64,000 bases of DNA from Streptomyces candidus (GCF_014207445.1 NZ_JACHEM010000002.1:434001-498000); one strand, 5' to 3'; positions 50,925 to 60,383 are shown, counted from the stretch's first letter. Numbers and translations are program-made. The notes: a model not told the origin generated them from the letters alone.

Positions 50925-52300
50925 CGGCCCTGCCGCTGGAAGCACTCGTCGACCCGGTCTGCGGCATCGTCCGCAACGTCCAGCCCGTCGAGCACCCCGC
51001 AGGTGCACCACCGCGCTACACCGCGCTCACCGCCGAGATATCGGACGCACGCAGACTCGGTCTGTGGCCGGCCGACCGGGTCTCGCTCGGCACCACCTTC
51101 GGCGACCCCGAACAGGCCCGAATCGCCGCGATAGCCGAGGGCATCGAGCGGTACTGCGGCAACCGGGTGCCGCCGACCGGCCACCCCGACGCCCCCCTGC
51201 GCGCCACCGCCGCCGAGCTGCTGGCACAGGGCCTGCGGCTCTACGGCCCCGAGGACCTGCCCACCTATGCGCCGTGGCAGTACGCCAGGGAGAAGTTCCC
51301 CTACCGCCGCCTCACCGCCGACACGCCGTCGCTGTGGACGCGCGGCACCGAACTGTTGCCCGGCGGGCGCACGACGGAGGTGTGGGCCCCCGTCGCGCTC
51401 ACCCATCTCAACTGGCGCCAGGGCGACCTGCGCGAGCTGCCCCGTACCCACCACCTCAACTACGCGGGCATAGCCACCGGGCAGGGACTCGACGACGCCG
51501 TCGAACGCGGCCTGCTGGAGATCGTGGAACGCGACGCGCTGGAACTGTGGTGGCACCTCGACGGGCCCACCCGCGGCATCGACCCCGCCAGCGTGCCCGG
51601 GCTCATGGACGACCTGGCCGGATGCGCGCTCGACGTCCACCTCGTCGAGATGCCGTCCGAGTTCGCCCCCTGCATGGCCGCGCTCGTCCACGACCCCGTT
51701 CTCGGCCTGTACGCGGCCGGATTCGCCTGCAAGTACGACCCGGCCGAGGCCGCCCGCAAGGCCGTTCTCGAAGCCGTTCACACCTGGGTCTTCGCGCAGG
51801 GCCTGACCGGCCCCGAAGGCTGGGTCTTCCAGGCCGTCGCAGCCGGACTGCTCGCGCGTGGGCTCTACCTTGAGCACCGCGCCGACGGCCGCTATCTCGA
51901 CGCGTGCGGCGAACAGTTCGAGCACGTACGTGACCTGGGCGCGCACGTGCAGGTATGGCTGGACGAACGGATGGCGGCCAAAGCCCGCCGGTTCACCGGC
52001 CCCGCCCACGGGACCGTGTCCGTCGACGCGATCGAGCCCGGCAGCCGCGAGCGACTGGAGAAGGCGCTGCACGCGGGCGGCCACCGCCTCATGACATTCG
52101 ACCTGACCACCGAGGACGTGGCCGAGACCTCTCTGCGGGTGGCCCGGGTCCTTGTGTCCGGGCTCCTCCCGAACGCCCCGGCGGCGTTCGGATACTTCGG
52201 CTGCCCACGGCTCGCCGAAGCAGCCGTACGAAGGGGCTGGCGGACGAACGCGCCGGGCGCGCCGGACGACTACACGCTCGCGCCTCCGCCCCACATGTGA
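50921..52300 (+). CDS. YcaO cyclodehydratase
   Basis: A 459-residue YcaO-domain enzyme, which uses ATP to activate peptide amides and turn Ser/Thr/Cys into azolines. ATP-site helices are visible: 'PEQARIAAIAEGIERYCG' (about 63-80), 'GIATGQGLDDAVERGLLEIV' with 'ERDALELWW' (183-211), and 'DPAEAARKAVLEAVHTW'. The C-terminus is 'DDYTLAPPPHM', a proline-rich end resembling the PxPxP tail of azoline-forming YcaOs. The ATG overlaps the hydrolase stop. With the separate RRE/E1-like protein it makes a split cyclodehydratase. Confidence 0.93.
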   Translation: MTALPLEALVDPVCGIVRNVQPVEHPAGAPPRYTALTAEISDARRLGLWPADRVSLGTTFGDPEQARIAAIAEGIERYCGNRVPPTGHPDAPLRATAAELLAQGLRLYGPEDLPTYAPWQYAREKFPYRRLTADTPSLWTRGTELLPGGRTTEVWAPVALTHLNWRQGDLRELPRTHHLNYAGIATGQGLDDAVERGLLEIVERDALELWWHLDGPTRGIDPASVPGLMDDLAGCALDVHLVEMPSEFAPCMAALVHDPVLGLYAAGFACKYDPAEAARKAVLEAVHTWVFAQGLTGPEGWVFQAVAAGLLARGLYLEHRADGRYLDACGEQFEHVRDLGAHVQVWLDERMAAKARRFTGPAHGTVSVDAIEPGSRERLEKALHAGGHRLMTFDLTTEDVAETSLRVARVLVSGLLPNAPAAFGYFGCPRLAEAAVRRGWRTNAPGAPDDYTLAPPPHM

Positions 52301-52308
52301 GGAACTCC

Positions 52309-53445
52309 GTGCGACTTCCCGATCGGACCCCCGCGGAGGGCCTCGCCGCCGCTCTCGCCAACGCCCGCTCCCCGCGGCGTCCTTGCCCCGACACCCCCGC
52401 GGGGACCGCTGTCCCGGCCTGGCCGGGACAGCCGCACGCGATCCCGGAGACAGCAGGCCCTGCCGAACTCGACCTGCGGGCCCTGCTGGAGCTCTCCCTG
52501 CGTGCTGGCGACGCCTCCGGCCGGTTGCGGCCGGCCCCCTCCGCAGGCGCACTGCACCCGGTGGACACCGAACTGGTCGTGGGAACGGGATGCCCTCTGC
52601 CACCCGGGCGCTACGGCTACGACCCACTGCACGACCGTGTCCACCGTCTCGGCCGGCGACTCGCTACCCCGCCGTCGGGCGTCATTGCGGAACTCTCCGT
52701 CACTGCGCGTCGGACGCTCTCGCACTACGGCCATCGCGCCTGGCCGCTGCTGCTCCTCGACACCGGGCACGCCGCCGGCGCGCTGTTCCTGGCGGCCCGC
52801 GCCCTGGGCACGGGCGTGCCCGAGCTCCGTCTGGACGGCCACACGCACACCCCCCTCGCGTCCGTTCACCTCCCCCCGCCCCTCCCGCTCCACGGCCCGC
52901 CGTGTCCCCGGCCGCCGGTGCGGGTACCCACGCCGGAGGAACTGGTGGCCCGTCGCAGCGCGCCGCCGCCGCTGCCGGGCAGGCCGGATCCGGACGCGCT
53001 GCGAGCGGTCCTCACCACCGCCACCCGCGCCGGCGGCAGCGACCTGCGGTGGTGCGTGGCCACCGGCCCCCCGCGGCCCGGACTGATGGAGCTGAGTGCC
53101 GACGGCGACGCACTGCGACGGTTCGCTGCGGGGGAAGCCCGCCCGACGCTCGCCGTCTGGGCCGCGGGCCAGGCTTGGATCGCCGAGGCGGGAGCCGTCC
53201 TGCTCGCCCGCGGTTGTCCGCAGGACGCCGACGAGCCGCACATCCGCCGCACCCACCTGCACGCCGGCTTCGCCGTCCAGCTGGCCCACGTCACCGCCCG
53301 GCGCCACGGTCTGGCTGCCCGGCCCGTGGGCTCCTGGCAGCAGGCGGACCTCGGTGCCGCGCTCGGTGCCGCGCCGGGCCGGGACAGGATCGTCCACGGA
53401 CTGGCTCTCGGCACCCTTCACGCAGACGAGGAGAACACCGCATGA
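52309..53445 (+). CDS. SagB-type azoline dehydrogenase (nitroreductase fold)
   Basis: A 378-residue FMN-dependent oxidoreductase. The SagB signature 'RPAPSAGALHP' (residues 74-84) and 'GRYGYDPLHDRVHRLG' (100-115) are clear; a second nitroreductase-like half follows ('ATRAGGSDLRWCVATG', 'AVLLARGC'). SagB-type enzymes oxidise azolines to azoles. GTG 52309 follows TGAGGAAC. Its presence implies at least partial aromatisation of the modified peptide. Confidence 0.88.
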   Translation: MRLPDRTPAEGLAAALANARSPRRPCPDTPAGTAVPAWPGQPHAIPETAGPAELDLRALLELSLRAGDASGRLRPAPSAGALHPVDTELVVGTGCPLPPGRYGYDPLHDRVHRLGRRLATPPSGVIAELSVTARRTLSHYGHRAWPLLLLDTGHAAGALFLAARALGTGVPELRLDGHTHTPLASVHLPPPLPLHGPPCPRPPVRVPTPEELVARRSAPPPLPGRPDPDALRAVLTTATRAGGSDLRWCVATGPPRPGLMELSADGDALRRFAAGEARPTLAVWAAGQAWIAEAGAVLLARGCPQDADEPHIRRTHLHAGFAVQLAHVTARRHGLAARPVGSWQQADLGAALGAAPGRDRIVHGLALGTLHADEENTA

Positions 53446-55181
53446 TCGTCCATCCCGAACTGCGCCGTACCGCCCGCCGGGTGCGGCGCCCTCTGCTCAC
53501 CGCCAGTCTTCTGCAGGGCGCTGTCACTCTGACCCACCTGGTACAGGCCATCCTGCTGGCATGTGCGTTGGCCGGCCTCGCCCGGGGCCACACAGGACAG
53601 CTTCCGTGGCTGCTCACCACCGTGCTGGTCGTGGTGGCGGCCCGAGCCGGGCTCGGCACGTGGCAACGACGCACCGCCACCCGTGCCGGAGCGGAGGCGA
53701 GGGTGGCTCTGCGGGACGAGCTTCTTGCCCACCTGGGGCGGCTGGGGCCCGCGCATCTGACCACCGCGCGCGCCGGAGCCGTCCGCACCACCCTCGTCGA
53801 CGGAGTGGAGGGCGTCGACGCCTACGTCTCCCGCTACCTGCCCCAACTTCTGATCACCCTGACCGTGCCGCCCCTGGTGCTCGCCGTGCTGGCCGTGGTG
53901 GAACCGTTGGCGCTGCTCGGTCTCGTACCGGCCCTGCTGCTGGCACTGTTCGGCCCGCGCGCCTGGGACCGGCTCCTGGCCGCCCGCGGCAAGGACCACT
54001 GGGACACGTACGAAGGCCTGGGCGCCGACTATCTGGAAGCCTTGCAGGGAATGCCCGCGCTCCGTGCCGCCGGCGCGGTCGGCCGCACCCGCGAACGCCT
54101 GGAGAAGCGCTCGGCGGCGCTGCACAGGGCGACCGTCGCCAAACTGCGCGTCTCCCTGGCCGACACCGGCATCACCGACCTCGCCATTCAGGGCGGCACC
54201 GCCGCCGCAGCCCTTCTCGCCTGCTGGTCGGCCGTCAGCGGGTCCACCACGGCGACCGGCACCTACCTGGTGCTGCTCCTGGCCTCCGAGTGCTTCCGGC
54301 CGGTCCGCGACCTCGCTCGCGAATGGCACGCCGGATACCTGGGCGCCTCGGCCGCGGACGGGATCGCGGCGCTGCGTACCGCCGAGCCGGCGGTCCCCGA
54401 CACCGGAACCGCATCCGCGCACTGGCCGACGCCCCCGGAGATCCGCTTCGAGGACGTCCGGTTCACCTACGACGGCGTACCGGAGGCCGCCCTCCACGGT
54501 GTCTCCTTCACCGCACCTGCCGGACGCACCACCGCGATCGTGGGCCCGTCCGGCGCGGGCAAGTCCACACTGCTCGCCCTGCTCCTGCGTCACCACGACC
54601 CCGGCGAAGGGCGGATCACCGCTGACGGGCGCGATACCACCCAGTACTCCCTCGGAGCACTCCGACGGGGCATCGCCGTGGTGTCGCAGGAGACGTACCT
54701 CTTCCACGCCACTGTCGCCGACAACCTGCGCCTGGCCCGGCCGGACGCCACGGACGACGAGGTGACGGCGGCGGCACGAACCGCGGGCATCCACGACGAG
54801 ATCACCGCTCTCCCCGAGGGCTACGCCACTGTCCTCGGCGAACGCGGCGCCACCCTCTCCGGCGGACAGCGACAGCGGCTCGCACTCGCCCGTGCGCTGC
54901 TCACGGACGCCCGGGTACTCGTCCTCGACGAGGCGACGAGCTCGGTCGACGAACGCCGCGAGGCGGACATCGTCCGCGAACTGACGAACGCCGCCAACGA
55001 CCGGACCGTCCTCGTGATCGCCCACCGGCTGGCCGCCGTCCAGCACGCCGACCACATCGTCGTCCTCGACGCGGGGCGTGTCGAAGCCGTCGGCGAACAC
55101 TCCGGGCTTGCCGGCACCGGGGGCGTCTACGCGCGACTCGTCGCGGCCGGCCGTACCCACCCCGAGGAACTCACCGTATGA
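53442..55181 (+). CDS. CydD-like ABC exporter subunit
   Basis: A 579-residue half-transporter: six membrane helices in about residues 20-300 and one ATPase domain. Walker A 'GPSGAGKST' (about 367), signature 'LSGGQRQRLALARALL' (about 472) and Walker B 'VLVLDEATSSVD'. 'GVDAYVSRYLPQLLITLTVP' is typical of CydD, the thiol exporter subunit needed for cytochrome bd. Here, behind RiPP enzyme genes and without cydAB, it is more likely the product exporter with the next gene. ATGA overlap on both sides. Confidence 0.9.
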   Translation: MIVHPELRRTARRVRRPLLTASLLQGAVTLTHLVQAILLACALAGLARGHTGQLPWLLTTVLVVVAARAGLGTWQRRTATRAGAEARVALRDELLAHLGRLGPAHLTTARAGAVRTTLVDGVEGVDAYVSRYLPQLLITLTVPPLVLAVLAVVEPLALLGLVPALLLALFGPRAWDRLLAARGKDHWDTYEGLGADYLEALQGMPALRAAGAVGRTRERLEKRSAALHRATVAKLRVSLADTGITDLAIQGGTAAAALLACWSAVSGSTTATGTYLVLLLASECFRPVRDLAREWHAGYLGASAADGIAALRTAEPAVPDTGTASAHWPTPPEIRFEDVRFTYDGVPEAALHGVSFTAPAGRTTAIVGPSGAGKSTLLALLLRHHDPGEGRITADGRDTTQYSLGALRRGIAVVSQETYLFHATVADNLRLARPDATDDEVTAAARTAGIHDEITALPEGYATVLGERGATLSGGQRQRLALARALLTDARVLVLDEATSSVDERREADIVRELTNAANDRTVLVIAHRLAAVQHADHIVVLDAGRVEAVGEHSGLAGTGGVYARLVAAGRTHPEELTV

Positions 55182-56935
55182 ACAACACCACGGACACCCC
55201 GGCCACCAGCACCTTCGTGCCCGCGCGAGGTTCGCTTCGCGCACTGCTTCCCGCCCTGGCCGGGCACCGGGCCATGACGGTCCGCACGTGCGCCGCCGCG
55301 CTCCTCGAACAGGGCTCCCTCGTCGCGCTGCTGACGTTGTCGGCGCACACCGTGGGGACGGCCGTGATCGAAGACCGAGCCCCGGCCTCCGGCACCGTCG
55401 CCGTCATCGTGGCCCTGGTGCTCCTACGGACCCTGATGACCTGGCGCGAGATGGACCTCTCGCACGACCTGGCCTACCGGGTCCTCGCCGCACTGCGCGT
55501 ACGCGTCTTCGACGGGCTCGCCCGCAGCGCGCCCGCCCGGGTCGCAGGCCGGCGCAGCGGCGATCTCGCCGCCACCGCCATGGCCGACGTGGAGGCACTG
55601 GAGTTCTTCTACGCCCACACCACCGCCCAACTCCTCGCTTCGGGCACAGTTCTCACCGTCGGCACCGTGGTCCTGGCCACGGTCGAGCCCTGGCTGCTGG
55701 CCGCCGTGCTGCCGATCGCAGTGCTGCTCATCACTGCTCCGTTCGCCGAGGCGGGCGGACGCGCGAGGCGTGGTGCCCGCACGCGGCAGGCCGGCGCCGA
55801 GCTGTCGGCCGATGCCGTCGAGACCGTGGACGGACTGCGTGAGCTGCTCGCCTTCGGTGCCTTCGACGGCCGACGACGCCGACTGGCGGAACGCGGGCGG
55901 CGGGTGGGCGATGCCCAACGCGCCGAAGCCACCTGGGAGGCCCTGGCCGCCGCGGTCCGTGACCTTCTCATCGTGGTGGCCGTCCTCGGCGTGGTGGCCG
56001 CGATGGCGCGGTCCGTGACCTCGGGGCGGCTGGACGGGGCATGGGCGCCGGCGTCCATGGCACTCGCCCTCGCTCTCCTCGGCCCTGTCGCGGAGTCGGC
56101 CCGGTCCCTGAGCCAGGCCGTGTCCCTGCGCGCCGCCGCCTCCCGCGTGGGCGCCGCGGTCAAGGCTCCGGCCCTGGCCCCGCCGCCGGCCTCGCCCCGC
56201 TCGCTTCCCACCGGCCCCCTGGGCGTGCGGCTGCACGGGGTGAAGTTCGACTACGGCGGCAGCCCCGTGCTGGACGGCGTCGACCTGACCGTTCCGGCCG
56301 GGCAGACGCTTGCCCTGGTCGGCGCCTCGGGCGCCGGAAAGTCGACGTGTGCCCATATCCTGGCGCGCTTCTGGGACCCCGCCGCCGGAGCGGTACAGCT
56401 GCTGCCCGCCGAGGGGGACCCCATCGACGTACGCGAGGTGGACGACGCCGAACTCCGCCGGTCCGTCGCGCTGGTGGGGCAGGAGACGCCACTCTTCCAC
56501 GGAACCCTCGCCGACAACCTTCGCCTCTCCGCTCCCGAGGCCGACGACGTCCTCCTCACCGAAACGGCCCGTCGGTGCGGTGTCGACCGGATCGCCCCGA
56601 TGGACACGTTGGTCGGTGAGCGCGGCGTCACCCTCTCCGGCGGCCAGCGGGCCCGCATCGCCCTTGCCCGCGCCCTCCTGACGCAGCCGAGAGTCCTGAT
56701 ACTGGACGAGTCCACCGCCCATCTGGACAACGCCAGTGACGCCGAACTCGCCACGGCACTGCGCCAGGAGGGACGGACGACCGTGGTCATCGCTCATCGT
56801 CGCGCCACCATCCGCCGGTGCGACCGCATAGCGGTCCTCGACGCGGGACGCGTCACCGAGGAAGGCACGTGGGAGGAACTGGCCGGACGCCCCGACAGCG
56901 CGCTCAACCGCAGCCTCGTGCACCTGCCGGCCTGA
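55178..56935 (+). CDS. CydC-like ABC exporter subunit
   Basis: A 585-residue partner of the preceding half-transporter. Membrane part about residues 20-320 ('LARSAPARVAGRRSGDLAAT', the CydC-type coupling region), then Walker A 'GASGAGKST' (about 382), signature 'LSGGQRARIALARALL' and Walker B 'VLILDESTAHLD'. Different half-transporters indicate a heterodimer. It is the last gene of the unit; the stop lies inside the left arm of a terminator hairpin. Confidence 0.9.
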   Translation: MNNTTDTPATSTFVPARGSLRALLPALAGHRAMTVRTCAAALLEQGSLVALLTLSAHTVGTAVIEDRAPASGTVAVIVALVLLRTLMTWREMDLSHDLAYRVLAALRVRVFDGLARSAPARVAGRRSGDLAATAMADVEALEFFYAHTTAQLLASGTVLTVGTVVLATVEPWLLAAVLPIAVLLITAPFAEAGGRARRGARTRQAGAELSADAVETVDGLRELLAFGAFDGRRRRLAERGRRVGDAQRAEATWEALAAAVRDLLIVVAVLGVVAAMARSVTSGRLDGAWAPASMALALALLGPVAESARSLSQAVSLRAAASRVGAAVKAPALAPPPASPRSLPTGPLGVRLHGVKFDYGGSPVLDGVDLTVPAGQTLALVGASGAGKSTCAHILARFWDPAAGAVQLLPAEGDPIDVREVDDAELRRSVALVGQETPLFHGTLADNLRLSAPEADDVLLTETARRCGVDRIAPMDTLVGERGVTLSGGQRARIALARALLTQPRVLILDESTAHLDNASDAELATALRQEGRTTVVIAHRRATIRRCDRIAVLDAGRVTEEGTWEELAGRPDSALNRSLVHLPA

Positions 56936-56962
56936 CTGCCGGCCGGGCGGCAGTCAGGCCGG
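56927..56962 (+). terminator. Strong terminator closing the RiPP/metallophore unit
   Basis: A perfect 14-bp stem (CCGGCCTGACTGCC at 56927-56940 with 56949-56962) and 8-base loop. It includes the stop codon of the last exporter gene and separates the unit from the pcaL-type gene. Confidence 0.88.
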
Positions 56963-57041
56963 GAGGCACAGATCCTGCGGAGGAACTGCCGAGCCCCGAC
57001 CCCCTCCTGTGAGAGATTGTGAGAGATGGCAGCCTGGACGG

Positions 57042-58328
57042 GTGACTCAGACGACGGCAGAAACCCTCCAATACCGCTTTGACGGGCCAGAACATGCTCC
57101 GGTCCTCGTCCTGGGCCCCTCCCTCGGCACCACATGGCACATGTGGGACCGGCAGGTTCCCGAACTGTCCCGGACCTGGCGGGTCTTCCGGTACGACCTG
57201 CCCGGGCACGGCGGGGCGCCCGCCGAGCCCGCCGCTTCGGTCGGGGAGCTGACCGGCCGGCTGCTCGGTGTCCTCGACGAGCTGGGCGTCCAGCGCTTCG
57301 GGTACGCGGGCTGCTCCCTCGGCGGGGCGATAGGCGCCGAGCTGGCTCTGCGCCATCCGCACCGGGTGGCCGCGCTGGCGCTCATCGCGTCCTCGCCCCG
57401 GTTCGGCACCGCCGACGAGTTCCGCCAGCGCGGCGTCATCGTCCGTACGAACGGCATGGACCCCATGGCCGCCTCCGCTCCGGGACGCTGGTTCACCCAG
57501 ACGTTCGCCGCCGCGCAGCCCGCGATAGTGGAGTGGGCGGTGCAGATGGTACGGACCACCGACCCGGGCTGCTACATCGCCGCCTGCGAGGCACTGGCGG
57601 CCTTCGACGTGCGCCCCGAACTCGGGCGGATCGCCGCCGAGACCCTCGTCGTGGTCGGCGCGGAGGACCAGGTCACCGGGCCCGCCGACGCCCGCACTCT
57701 GGTGGCCGGCATCCCCGACGCCCGTCTCGCGCTCGTGCCCGGAGCCTCCCACCTGGCGCCGGTCGAGCAGCCGGCCGCGGTCACCGACCTGCTGGTACGG
57801 CACTTCACCGGCGCATGGCAGGACACCAGCACCACCCTGCTGGCACCCGTCCCGCCACTCGCCCAGCCCCTCGCGCCCGTCCCCGAGGCCGCGGTTCCGG
57901 TGCCGCAGCCCGAGGCGGTGGCGCCCGCGCCCGCCGACGGCGCGCGCCTGGACCCGTACGACCCGGGGCTCAAGGTGCGGCGCGAGGTCATGGGCGAGGC
58001 CTACGTCGACGAGGCGCTGGCCGATGCCGACGAGCTGACCGGGGACTTCCAGGAACTCCTCACCCGCTACGCCTGGGGCGAGGTCTGGACGCGGGAGGGG
58101 CTCGACCGCCGCATGCGCAGTGCCATCACCCTCACCGCCCTCGTCGCCCAGGGCCGCCAGGAGTCCCTCGCCGCGCACCTGCGCGCGGCCCTGCGCAACG
58201 GGCTCACCCCCGCCGAGATCCGCGAGGTGCTGCTCCAGACCGCCGTGTACTGCGGCGTGCCGGCGGCCCACGCGGCCTTCGAGACCGCCCGCGAAGTGGT
58301 CCGACAGGAGACCACCCCACAGCCGTAG
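57042..58328 (+). CDS. pcaL: Fused 3-oxoadipate enol-lactonase/4-carboxymuconolactone decarboxylase
   Basis: A 428-residue two-domain enzyme of the beta-ketoadipate pathway. Residues 1-260 are an alpha/beta-hydrolase lactonase (nucleophile in 'GYAGCSLGGAIG', 'VVGAEDQVTG', 'GASHLAPVEQP'). A Pro/Ala/Val-rich linker (about 265-305) leads to a carboxymuconolactone decarboxylase domain ('YDPGLKVRREVMGEAYVDEA', 'HLRAALRNGLTPAEIREVLL'). I start at GTG 57042, where homology begins; the frame is open to 57009. Other pca genes are absent nearby, so it may be a lone or second copy. Confidence 0.88.
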   Translation: MTQTTAETLQYRFDGPEHAPVLVLGPSLGTTWHMWDRQVPELSRTWRVFRYDLPGHGGAPAEPAASVGELTGRLLGVLDELGVQRFGYAGCSLGGAIGAELALRHPHRVAALALIASSPRFGTADEFRQRGVIVRTNGMDPMAASAPGRWFTQTFAAAQPAIVEWAVQMVRTTDPGCYIAACEALAAFDVRPELGRIAAETLVVVGAEDQVTGPADARTLVAGIPDARLALVPGASHLAPVEQPAAVTDLLVRHFTGAWQDTSTTLLAPVPPLAQPLAPVPEAAVPVPQPEAVAPAPADGARLDPYDPGLKVRREVMGEAYVDEALADADELTGDFQELLTRYAWGEVWTREGLDRRMRSAITLTALVAQGRQESLAAHLRAALRNGLTPAEIREVLLQTAVYCGVPAAHAAFETAREVVRQETTPQP

Positions 58329-58341
58329 CAGGATGGAAGCC

Positions 58342-58998
58342 ATGAGCAGCGACAACCCGCACCGCCTCGTCCTCACCAAGAAGTCCCACGCCTGCGTGCG
58401 CCTGCAACGGGACGGGCGCACCCTCGTCGTCGACCCCGGCGGCTTCAGCGAGGCCGACGCCGCAGTGGGCGCGGACGCGATCCTGGTCACGCACGAGCAC
58501 CCCGACCACTTCAGCGAGAAGCATCTGCGCACCGCGCTGGAGGCCAACGCGGCGGCCGAGATCTGGACGCTGCGCAGCGTCGCCGAGAAGCTCTCCGCCG
58601 CGTTCCCGGGCCGTGTCCACACCGTCGGCCACGGGGACACCTTCCGTGCCGCCGGTTTCGACGTCCAGGTGCACGGCGAACTGCACGCCGTCATCCACCC
58701 GGACATCCCCCGGATCACCAACGTCGGCTTCCTGGTGGACGGCTCCGTCTTCCACCCGGGCGACGCGCTCACCGTCCCCGACCGCCCCGTCGAGACGCTG
58801 CTGCTGCCCGTGATGGCTCCCTGGAGCAAGATCTCCGAGGTCATCGACTACGTCCGCGAGGTCGGGCCGCGGCGCGCCTACGACATCCACGACGCCCTGC
58901 TCACCGACCTCGCCCGGCCGATCTACGACGGGCAGATCGGCGCCCTGGGCGGCGCGGAGCACAACCGGCTGGCACCGGGGGAGTCCGCACGGCTCTGA
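58342..58998 (+). CDS. UlaG-like metallo-beta-lactamase-fold hydrolase
   Basis: A 218-residue cytosolic metal-dependent hydrolase. 'VTHEHPDHFS' is the HxHxDH zinc motif (about residue 50), with a further ligand in 'GELHAVIHPD' and 'FHPGDALTVP'. It starts 13 bases after the preceding gene, so it is probably co-transcribed. ATG 58333 would add three residues. Substrate unknown. Confidence 0.85.
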   Translation: MSSDNPHRLVLTKKSHACVRLQRDGRTLVVDPGGFSEADAAVGADAILVTHEHPDHFSEKHLRTALEANAAAEIWTLRSVAEKLSAAFPGRVHTVGHGDTFRAAGFDVQVHGELHAVIHPDIPRITNVGFLVDGSVFHPGDALTVPDRPVETLLLPVMAPWSKISEVIDYVREVGPRRAYDIHDALLTDLARPIYDGQIGALGGAEHNRLAPGESARL

Positions 58999-59066
58999 CC
59001 GGTTCGGAAGCCGGGCGGAAGCCGCCACGCACCCCCACTGTCAGACCCGGAGAGTAGGTTGAGGAC

Positions 59067-59846
59067 ATGCGCATCGCCACCTGGAACGTCAACTCGATCA
59101 CCGCCCGACTGCCACGGCTGCTCGCCTGGCTGGAGAGCACCGGCACGGACGTGCTGTGCATCCAGGAGACCAAGTCGACCGCGGAACAGTTCCCCGCCGC
59201 CCAGCTGCGCGAGCTCGGCTACGAGTCCGCGGTCAACGCCGACGGCCGGTGGAACGGCGTGGCGCTGCTCTCCAGGGTCGGCCTGGAGGACGTCGTCGTC
59301 GGACTGCCCGGCGGCCCGGATTTCGGCGGGGTGCAGGAGCCGCGCGCCGTCTCCGCCACCTGCGGGCCGCTGCGCCTGTGGTCGGTGTACGTGCCCAACG
59401 GCCGCGAGGTCGCACACGACCACTACACGTACAAGCTGGCCTGGTTCGAGGCACTGAAGGACGCCGTCGCCGAAGATGCGGCGGGAGCACGGCCGTTCGC
59501 CGTTCTGGGTGATTTCAACGTCGCCCCGACCGACGACGACGTCTGGGACCCGGCACTGTTCGAGGGCGCCACGCACGTCACTCCCGCCGAGCGCGCGGCC
59601 CTGGCAGCCCTGCGCGAGACGGGCCTGAGCGACGTCATGCCGCGCCCCCTCAAGTACGACCACCCGTTCACGTTCTGGGACTACCGGGAGCTGGGTTTCC
59701 CCAAGAACAAGGGGATGCGGATCGACCTCGTCTACGGGAACAAGCCGTTCACCGGAGCCGTGAGCGACGCCTACGTGGACCGTGACGCGCGCAAGGGCAA
59801 GGGCGCGTCCGACCACGCCCCGGTCGTGGTGGACCTCGACCTCTGA
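59067..59846 (+). CDS. xthA: Exodeoxyribonuclease III / AP endonuclease
   Basis: A 259-residue base-excision repair nuclease of the exonuclease III family that cuts at abasic sites. 'IATWNVNSI' (metal-site Asn), 'VLCIQETKS' (Glu), 'PNGREVAHDHYTYKLAWFEA' (catalytic Tyr), 'VLGDFNVAP' (DxN), 'FWDYRELGFPKNKGMRIDLV' and 'ASDHAPVVVDLDL' (catalytic Asp-His) are all present at normal spacing. Confidence 0.95.
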   Translation: MRIATWNVNSITARLPRLLAWLESTGTDVLCIQETKSTAEQFPAAQLRELGYESAVNADGRWNGVALLSRVGLEDVVVGLPGGPDFGGVQEPRAVSATCGPLRLWSVYVPNGREVAHDHYTYKLAWFEALKDAVAEDAAGARPFAVLGDFNVAPTDDDVWDPALFEGATHVTPAERAALAALRETGLSDVMPRPLKYDHPFTFWDYRELGFPKNKGMRIDLVYGNKPFTGAVSDAYVDRDARKGKGASDHAPVVVDLDL

Positions 59847-59859
59847 GGCACGTGCTGCT

Positions 59860-59890
59860 CCCCGGGGGCCTCCGCGCGGGGCCCCGGGGG
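59860..59890 (+). terminator. Hairpin after xthA
   Basis: CCCCGGGGGCC (59860-59870) can pair with GGCCCCGGGG (about 59880-59889) with one bulged G and a ~9-base loop, 14 bases after the xthA stop. Confidence 0.6.
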
Positions 59891-59948
59891 ACGTCAACAT
59901 CCGCGCGCCTGTGGTCCGCGCACCCATCCGGGTGCGAACCTGAGCGGT

Positions 59949-60383
59949 ATGAATTTCTTGGACACCTGGCGCAAGCGCCTCGGTCCGGCGCACGCCACGG
60001 CGTTGGACACCTCCGACGGCGCCGATCAGGAAGGCATCGCCGAACTCCTCGCCGAATGCGAGCTGCTGCGTGTCCGAGCCGCCCACCACGGCCTCGATCT
60101 GGACGACACCCCCGCCTCCCTGGAGGCCCTCGACCAGCTCCCGCCGCGCTGGCGCGACGACCCGGAAGAACTGCCCTGGTTCGGCAACGACGCCGGGCTC
60201 TATCTCGGCACCGTCATCGTGCGCACCGTACCCGGCGCGTCCTGGCACCTGTGGCCGAGCGGACAGCCCGTCGTGATGCTGGCCTCCGGCCGGGACATCG
60301 ACGTGGTCGGGGCGGGTCTCGACTGGGCGGCCACCGGCGCCCCCGAACTCTCCCAGGTGTACGCGGAAGCGTCCGAGGTCTGA
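59949..60383 (+). CDS. DUF6278-type protein
   Basis: A 144-residue soluble acidic protein ('MNFLDTWRKRLGPAHA', 'PWFGNDAGLYLGTVIVRTVP', 'GASWHLWPSGQPVVMLASG'). It matches what I know as the Streptomyces DUF6278 family; no function is known. Stand-alone gene after the xthA hairpin. Confidence 0.7.
   Translation: MNFLDTWRKRLGPAHATALDTSDGADQEGIAELLAECELLRVRAAHHGLDLDDTPASLEALDQLPPRWRDDPEELPWFGNDAGLYLGTVIVRTVPGASWHLWPSGQPVVMLASGRDIDVVGAGLDWAATGAPELSQVYAEASEV

Noticed and set aside
53442..56935. Cytochrome bd assembly genes cydDC
   Set aside because: No cydAB is adjacent and both genes are translationally coupled to RiPP genes; the CydDC likeness is kept only as a family label.
57042..58328. pcaL-type gene as part of the RiPP unit
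   Set aside because: A perfect 14-bp terminator hairpin lies between them and the enzyme belongs to aromatic degradation.
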